Positions 59,041 through 64,000 of a stretch of DNA of 64,000 bases are shown here, one piece after another (position 1 is the stretch's first letter; each line of letters opens with the position of its first letter). The stretch is from Xanthomonas maliensis (GTDB lineage: Bacteria > Pseudomonadota > Gammaproteobacteria > Xanthomonadales > Xanthomonadaceae): positions 124,001 to 188,000 of the forward strand of contig NZ_NSET01000044.1 of the NCBI RefSeq assembly GCF_009192945.1, written 5' to 3'. A program made the translations under genes and the position numbers. The notes under the pieces are model-generated. The model did not search any database and had not been told where the DNA came from. It saw only the letters and a list, made by a program, of their open reading frames with translations.

Positions 59041-59358
59041 TCAGGCGTCAAGCGCCTCTCCGCTGGAGCGGAACACACGCAGTTTGCGTCCATCCTCCAG
59101 CACCTTGAAGCCAACGCGCTCGCCCTTACCCGTTGCCGGATTGACGACATTGACGTTGGAGATATGGATCGAGGCTTCACGCTCGACCACGCCGCCGGCG
59201 ATGCCCGCCTGCGGGTTCGGCTTGGTGTGGCGCTTGATGACGTTGGCGTTGGCAACGATCACACGATCGCCGTCCACGCGCACAACCTCACCTTGCTTGC
59301 CCTTGTCCTTGCCGGTGTTGATGACGACCTGGTCGCCCTTCTTGATACGGTTAGCCAT
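59041..59358 (-). CDS. rplX: 50S ribosomal protein L24
   Basis: 105 residues with the KOW motif in [19 protein letters not shown]. One of two assembly-starting proteins of the 50S subunit. It follows rplN by 15 bases. Confidence 0.98.
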   Translation of the reverse strand: MANRIKKGDQVVINTGKDKGKQGEVVRVDGDRVIVANANVIKRHTKPNPQAGIAGGVVEREASIHISNVNVVNPATGKGERVGFKVLEDGRKLRVFRSSGEALDA

Positions 59359-59373
59359 GTGTATGTCCTCCGC

Positions 59374-59742
59374 TCACAGCACTTCGGGAGCGAGCGAGAC
59401 GATCTTCATGAACTTCTCGGAACGCAGCTCGCGCGTCACAGGCCCGAAGATGCGGGTACCGATCGGCTCCTGCTTGTTGTTCAACAGCACAGCGGCGTTG
59501 CCGTCGAAGCGGATCAGCGAACCGTCAGGACGGCGCACACCCTTGCGGGTACGCACCACGACGGCGTCGTAGACTTCGCCCTTCTTGACCTTGCCGCGCG
59601 GAATGGCGTCCTTGACGGTCACCTTGATGATGTCACCGATGTGGGCGTAGCGACGCTTGGAGCCGCCCAGCACCTTGATGCACATCACTTCCTTGGCACC
59701 GGAATTGTCGGCGACATCGAGGTAGCTCTGCATCTGGATCAT
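59374..59742 (-). CDS. rplN: 50S ribosomal protein L14
   Basis: 122 residues: [20 protein letters not shown] to [17 protein letters not shown]. It lies at the subunit interface. In E. coli it starts the separate spc operon; here rpsQ precedes it by only 14 bases with no terminator, so S10 and spc groups look fused. Confidence 0.98.
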
Positions 59743-59756
59743 GATTCAGATCTCCC

Positions 59757-60026
59757 TTATTCGGCCGCGCGGGTGACGATTTCCACCACCCGCCAGTTCT
59801 TGGTCTTGGACATCGGCGCAATTTCGGTCACGCGCACGACATCGCCTTCATTGCAGGCGTTGTCGGCATCGTGTGCGTGCAGCTTGGTCGAACGCTTGAT
59901 GTACTTGCCGTACAGAGCATGCTTGACCTGGCGCTCCACCAACACGGTGACCGTCTTGTCCATCTTGTTGCTGACGACACGGCCTTCGACCGTGCGCAGC
60001 GTCTTGTTTTCGTTGTTGTCGCTCAT
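59757..60026 (-). CDS. rpsQ: 30S ribosomal protein S17
   Basis: 89 residues: [22 protein letters not shown] and the OB-fold loop [20 protein letters not shown] (in part). It binds the 5' domain of 16S rRNA. Confidence 0.98.
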   Translation of the reverse strand: MSDNNENKTLRTVEGRVVSNKMDKTVTVLVERQVKHALYGKYIKRSTKLHAHDADNACNEGDVVRVTEIAPMSKTKNWRVVEIVTRAAE

Positions 60027-60037
60027 CGCGGCCGTCC

Positions 60038-60223
60038 TTACTTGGTGCTGCCGAGCAGGTGCTTGACGCGAGCGATCTCGCGGCGCACCCGGCGGGTTTC
60101 GTGGGTCTTCGGCAGCTGGCCGGTGACCTGCTGCATCCGGAGCGAGAACTGCTCCTTACGCAGATCGGTCAGGTGGGCCTTCAATTCGTCAGCCGACTTT
60201 TCGCGGAGTTGTTTGATGTCCAT
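60038..60223 (-). CDS. rpmC: 50S ribosomal protein L29
   Basis: 61 residues: [20 protein letters not shown], with the coiled-coil-like body ending [10 protein letters not shown]. It sits near the tunnel exit beside L23. Its start overlaps the rplP stop by one base. Confidence 0.97.
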
Positions 60224-60636
60224 CAGCGCACCGTCCGGGTCACGAAAGTGGTGGTCACCGAGAGCTTGGCGGCGGCAAGGCGGAACGCCTCACGTGCGGT
60301 CTCTTCGGGGATACCTTCGATTTCATAGATCATGCGGCCCGGCTGAATCTGCGCGACCCAGTACTCCACGTTGCCCTTACCGGAGCCCATGCGGACTTCG
60401 ATCGGCTTCTTGGTGATCGGCTTGTCGGGGAACACACGGATCCACATCTTGCCGCCCTTCTTGACATGGCGGCTGATCGTACGGCGAGCAGCTTCGATCT
60501 GGCGCGCGGTCAGCTGACCGTGTGCCGTGGCCTTCAGGCCGTACTCGCCAAAGCTGACGGCATTTCCGCTCCAGGCAAGGCCTTCATTGCGGCCTTTGTG
60601 CATCTTGCGGTATTTGGTTCGCTTGGGTTGCAACAT
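60223..60636 (-). CDS. rplP: 50S ribosomal protein L16
   Basis: 137 residues: [21 protein letters not shown], with the [17 protein letters not shown] and [13 protein letters not shown] segments that touch the A-site tRNA. Confidence 0.98.
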   Translation of the reverse strand: MLQPKRTKYRKMHKGRNEGLAWSGNAVSFGEYGLKATAHGQLTARQIEAARRTISRHVKKGGKMWIRVFPDKPITKKPIEVRMGSGKGNVEYWVAQIQPGRMIYEIEGIPEETAREAFRLAAAKLSVTTTFVTRTVR

Positions 60637-60641
60637 TGCCG

Positions 60642-61376
60642 TTACCTCGCTTCACGAGCCGGACGCGACGGACGGTCGCCACGGTCGCCGCGATCGTTAC
60701 GATCGTTGCGCGGGCTGTCGTCCTGCTTTTCCTGGCCAACCTGGGAGAAGTCGAACACTTCGCCCTTATAGATCCAGACCTTGATGCCGATGATGCCGTA
60801 CGTCGTGGACGCCTCGGCAAAACCGTAATCGATGTCGGCACGTAGCGTGTGCAGCGGCACGCGGCCTTCGCGGTACCACTCCGAACGGGCGATTTCCGCA
60901 CCGTTGAGGCGGCCAGCGACGTTGACCTTGATGCCCAGCGCGCCCAGGCGCATCGCGTTGCCGACCGAGCGCTTCATTGCGCGGCGGAACATGATGCGAC
61001 GCTCCAGCTGCTGCGCGATCGACTCGGCGACCAGCTGCGCATCCAGCTCGGGCTTGCGCACCTCGGTGACGTTGATGTGGGCGGGAACGCCCATCATCTC
61101 GCTCACTTCCTTGCGCAGCTTCTCGATGTCCTCACCGCGCTTGCCGATCACCACGCCCGGACGGGCGGTGTGGATCGTCACGCGAGCGGTCTTGGCCGGA
61201 CGCTCGATCAGGATCTTGCTGATACCAGCCTGCGCAAGCTTCTTGCGCAGCATTTCACGCACCTTGAGGTCGGCTGCCAGGTAGTTGGCGAAGTCGGCCT
61301 TGTTTGCGTACCACTTGGAATTCCAGTCCTTGGCGATACCCAAGCGGATTCCAGTCGGATGAACTTTATGACCCAT
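60642..61376 (-). CDS. rpsC: 30S ribosomal protein S3
   Basis: 244 residues. KH domain with the GxxG-type loop [15 protein letters not shown]; the C-terminal domain ends in an unusual charged tail of repeated Arg, Asp, Asn and Gly ([17 protein letters not shown]). S3 forms part of the mRNA entry helicase region. E. coli S3 is 233 residues. Confidence 0.98.
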   Translation of the reverse strand: MGHKVHPTGIRLGIAKDWNSKWYANKADFANYLAADLKVREMLRKKLAQAGISKILIERPAKTARVTIHTARPGVVIGKRGEDIEKLRKEVSEMMGVPAHINVTEVRKPELDAQLVAESIAQQLERRIMFRRAMKRSVGNAMRLGALGIKVNVAGRLNGAEIARSEWYREGRVPLHTLRADIDYGFAEASTTYGIIGIKVWIYKGEVFDFSQVGQEKQDDSPRNDRNDRGDRGDRPSRPAREAR

Positions 61377-61393
61377 GGTCTTTTCCTTTCCGC

Positions 61394-61729
61394 TTACTTG
61401 GCGGCGCCCACAACCACAGTGATGTGGCTGGTGCGCTTGAGGATGCGGGTACCGCGGCCTTTCGCCCGCGCCATGAAACGCTTCAGGGAGGGACCTTCAT
61501 CAACCATGATGGTCTTGACCTTCAGCTCGTCGACATCGGCGCCCTGGTTGTTCTCGGCATTGGCGATCGCCGACTCCACCACCTTCTTGATCAGGTGGGC
61601 AGCCTTCTTGTCCGAGAACTTCAGCAGATTGACCGCTCGCTCGGCGGACAAACCACGCACCTGATCAGCGACCAGGCGGGCCTTCTGCGGGGAGATGCGC
61701 GCGGTGCGCAGGATTGCTTTCGCTTCCAT
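61394..61729 (-). CDS. rplV: 50S ribosomal protein L22
   Basis: 111 residues from [19 protein letters not shown]. An ATG two codons earlier lies too close to the AAGGAG ribosome site, so the second is chosen. The C-terminal beta-hairpin ([18 protein letters not shown]) lines the exit tunnel. Confidence 0.96.
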
Positions 61730-61741
61730 CGTCATCTCTCC

Positions 61742-62011
61742 TTACCTGCCCGACTTCTTGTCGCCACCGTGACCCTTGAAGGTCCGGGTGACGGCAAATT
61801 CGCCGAGCTTGTGGCCGACCATATTCTCGTTGACGAGCACCGGAATGTGGTTCTTGCCGTTATGCACGGCGATGGTGATGCCTACCATTTCCGGCAGGAT
61901 CATCGAACGGCGCGACCAGGTCTTGATCGGCTTCTTGCTACCCGCAGCGGACTCCACCTTCTTTGCAAGGTGGTGATCGACGAACGGGCCCTTCTTGAGT
62001 GAACGTGCCAT
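61742..62011 (-). CDS. rpsS: 30S ribosomal protein S19
   Basis: 89 residues: [20 protein letters not shown] to [20 protein letters not shown]. It binds the 30S head beside S13. Confidence 0.98.
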
Positions 62012-62017
62012 GGTCGA

Positions 62018-62845
62018 TTAGCCCCTACGATCGCGGACGATGAATTGCTGGGTGCGCTTGTTCTTGCGCGTCTTGTAACCCTTGGTCGGAACACCCCACG
62101 GGGTGACCGGATGCGGATTACCTTGGCCAGCCTTCGCTTCACCACCACCGTGCGGGTGATCGACCGGGTTCATGGCCGCACCGCGAACGGTCGGGCGAAC
62201 ACCGCGCCAACGCTTGGCGCCGGCCTTGCCCAGCTTCTCGAGGTTGTGCTCGTCGTTGCCGACTTCGCCGATGGTGGCGCGGCACTCGACCGGCACCTTG
62301 CGCATTTCGCCCGAGCGCAGACGCAGCGTGGCATAGATGCCTTCGCGCGCGACCAGCTGGACGGCAGCGCCGGCAGCGCGCGCGATCTGCGCACCCTTGC
62401 CCGGCTTCAGTTCGATACCGTGGACCGTCGTACCGACCGGGATGTTGCGCAGCGGCAGGGTGTTACCGGTCTTGATCGGTGCGTTGGCACCGGCGATGAC
62501 CTGGTCACCCGCCTTCAGGCCCTTCGGGGCGATGATGTAGCGGCGCTCACCGTCGATGTAACACAGCAGGGCGATATGGGCGGTACGGTTGGGATCGTAT
62601 TCGATCCGCTCCACACGCGCCGGAATGCCTTCCTTGTTGCGCTTGAAGTCGATGATGCGGTAGTGCTGCTTGTGACCACCGCCGACGTGACGCACGGTGA
62701 TGCGGCCATGGTGGTTGCGGCCACCGGACTTGCTCTGCGAATCGAGCAGTGCCGCGTGCGGCGCACCCTTGTGCAGGTCAGGCGTGACCACGCGCACGGC
62801 GGAACGACGGCCGGCGGAGGTGGGTTTGAACTTCATCAATGGCAT
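62018..62845 (-). CDS. rplB: 50S ribosomal protein L2
   Basis: 275 residues. The conserved C-terminal segment [18 protein letters not shown] carries the His tied to peptidyl-transferase activity. N terminus [15 protein letters not shown] and [19 protein letters not shown] are typical. Confidence 0.98.
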   Translation of the reverse strand: MPLMKFKPTSAGRRSAVRVVTPDLHKGAPHAALLDSQSKSGGRNHHGRITVRHVGGGHKQHYRIIDFKRNKEGIPARVERIEYDPNRTAHIALLCYIDGERRYIIAPKGLKAGDQVIAGANAPIKTGNTLPLRNIPVGTTVHGIELKPGKGAQIARAAGAAVQLVAREGIYATLRLRSGEMRKVPVECRATIGEVGNDEHNLEKLGKAGAKRWRGVRPTVRGAAMNPVDHPHGGGEAKAGQGNPHPVTPWGVPTKGYKTRKNKRTQQFIVRDRRG

Positions 62846-62855
62846 GGGATGGACC

Positions 62856-63155
62856 TCAGGCCTTGGCCGTTACGTCGATGGACTGACCATCGACCAGGCG
62901 GACGTACGCCTTGCGCCAATTGCCGCGGCGGCCAGCACGGTTACGGAAGGACTTGTTCTTGCCCTTGACGTTGACCACGTTGACGGCTTCGACCTTGACG
63001 TCGAACAGCTGCTCGACCGCGGCCTTTACATCGGCCTTGGTGGCGTCGTTCGAAACTTCGAAGACATACTGGTTGGAGATTTCCTGCAGGCGCGCGGTCT
63101 TCTCGGAGACTCGCGGAGCACGCAGCACGCTGAAGATTTTTTCGTTGCTGCTCAT
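62856..63155 (-). CDS. rplW: 50S ribosomal protein L23
   Basis: 99 residues from [20 protein letters not shown]. The start has GAGGAG eight bases upstream; a GTG three codons earlier overlaps that site and is unlikely. It docks trigger factor and SRP at the tunnel exit. Its ATG overlaps the rplD stop by four bases. Confidence 0.97.
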   Translation of the reverse strand: MSSNEKIFSVLRAPRVSEKTARLQEISNQYVFEVSNDATKADVKAAVEQLFDVKVEAVNVVNVKGKNKSFRNRAGRRGNWRKAYVRLVDGQSIDVTAKA

Positions 63156-63757
63156 GCCAGCCACTCCTCGACCTTCTTGACCGCGTCAGCGGTGATCACG
63201 ACCGTATCGGCCCCGACCAGAGCGACCGGATCCAGACCCTGCACGTCGCGCACCTGCACGTACGGCAGATTGCGAGCAGACAGATACAGGTGCTCGGAGG
63301 CTTCTTCGGTGACGATCAGCGGGCGCTTACCCACATCCAGTCCCTTCAGCTTCTCGATCAGGCCCTTGGTCTTGGTGGCCTCGACGTCGAACGCGTCGAC
63401 GATCATCAAGCGACCCTGACGGTTCAGCTCGGAGAAGATCGCGCAGATGGCCGCACGGTACATCTTGCGGTTGACCTTCTGCTCGAAGCTGCGCGGCTTG
63501 GCCGCGAAGGTCACGCCGCCGCCGACGAAGATCGGAGCCGTCAGCGCGCCGTGACGTGCGCCACCGCCCTTCTGCTTCTTCGACTTCTTGGTGGTGCCGT
63601 TGACTTCCGAACGCGTCTTCTGCGCCTTGGTACCAGCACGGCCCGCGTTGCGATAAGCGACAACGACCTGGTGAACCAGATCTTCGCTGAATTCGCGACC
63701 GAACACGGCATCGGAGACCGAGACCTTGTTGTTGCTACCCGTGATAACGAGTTCCAT
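63152..63757 (-). CDS. rplD: 50S ribosomal protein L4
   Basis: 201 residues from [20 protein letters not shown]. As in rplV, an ATG two codons earlier is too near the AAGGAG and is not used. The tunnel loop includes [20 protein letters not shown]. In E. coli L4 also represses the S10 operon. Confidence 0.97.
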   Translation of the reverse strand: MELVITGSNNKVSVSDAVFGREFSEDLVHQVVVAYRNAGRAGTKAQKTRSEVNGTTKKSKKQKGGGARHGALTAPIFVGGGVTFAAKPRSFEQKVNRKMYRAAICAIFSELNRQGRLMIVDAFDVEATKTKGLIEKLKGLDVGKRPLIVTEEASEHLYLSARNLPYVQVRDVQGLDPVALVGADTVVITADAVKKVEEWLA

Positions 63758-63769
63758 CGTCATCTCTCC

Positions 63770-64000
63770 TTATGCCTTGCTCGCCGGACGCACGATCACG
63801 TCGCCACCAGCTGCGCCAGGCACGGCGCCGCGGATGGCAATCAGACCACGCTCGACGTCGACCTTGACCACTTCCAGGTTCTGCGTGCTTTGCTGCACGG
63901 CGCCCATGTGGCCCGACATCTTCTTGCCCGGGAAAACGCGACCCGGCGTCTGGCGCTGACCCAGCGAACCCGGCGCGCGATGCGACAGCGAGTTACCGTG
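63770..64000 (-). CDS. rplC: 50S ribosomal protein L3 (C-terminal part)
   Basis: The gene is cut by the right edge of the window; the last 76 residues remain. They read [20 protein letters not shown], then [16 protein letters not shown] and [20 protein letters not shown], the standard L3 C terminus, and end at a TAA. It lies 12 bases before rplD. Confidence 0.97.
   Translation of the reverse strand, partial: HGNSLSHRAPGSLGQRQTPGRVFPGKKMSGHMGAVQQSTQNLEVVKVDVERGLIAIRGAVPGAAGGDVIVRPASKA

Overview
The window is a high-GC stretch of a gammaproteobacterial chromosome. It most likely comes from Xanthomonas or a close relative in the Xanthomonadaceae. This is inferred from gene families and order: three TonB-dependent receptors in 37 kb, an S46 dipeptidyl peptidase, a phosphocholine-type phospholipase C, a TorF-type porin, a class II DAHP synthase, intergenic palindromic repeats of Xanthomonas type, and an S10-spc-alpha ribosomal cluster whose start sites fit Xanthomonas proteins. 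No database search was possible.

Layout. 1-7.7 kb: all minus strand; a partial secreted protein, then folC-dedD-cvpA-purF followed by a lipoprotein gene and a DUF455 ferritin-like gene that overlap one another, and a histidine phosphatase gene. 7.8-14.9 kb: S46 peptidase, a Tat-exported phospholipase C divergent from a TonB-dependent receptor, and a 62-bp tandem palindromic repeat array. 15-22.5 kb: tdh and kbl, the two steps of threonine breakdown to glycine, separated by a TorF-like porin gene and the sulfate importer sbp-cysT-cysW-cysA. 22.6-29.6 kb: small HNH nuclease, pseudouridine synthase, small secreted protein, OmpA-family porin, zinc-type quinone reductase-like enzyme and 2,4-dienoyl-CoA reductase. 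29.7-35.6 kb: MFS-like transporter, ROK repressor, TonB-dependent receptor and secreted glycerophosphodiester phosphodiesterase, which look like one scavenging locus. 36-38.4 kb: SleB-like hydrolase, a decayed ClC chloride-channel gene, a glutathione S-transferase and another possible gene remnant. 38.5-50.3 kb: mdh, ppiB, typA, a DUF2127 protein, a lipoprotein amidase, a mechanosensitive channel, class II DAHP synthase, a TonB-dependent receptor behind a Zur-like palindrome, and dsbB. 50.5-64 kb: ribosomal protein cluster rplC to rplQ with secY and rpoA, all on the minus strand, cut by the window end inside rplC.

How the genes work together. Two separate loci join a phospholipid- or glycerophosphodiester-cleaving exported enzyme to an outer-membrane receptor, which suggests scavenging of host or environmental lipid headgroups. 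The third receptor carries a near-ideal zinc-uptake-regulator operator and is probably a zinc-starvation receptor. The ribosomal cluster is interrupted by strong hairpins or terminator-like structures at five junctions, with candidate internal promoters before rpsH and rpsM. The usual rpmJ gene is not seen between secY and rpsM.

I did not find a clearly new multi-gene defence or mobile system. The most original leads are the Zur-like receptor, the ROK-receptor-phosphodiesterase locus, and the punctuation of the ribosomal operon.
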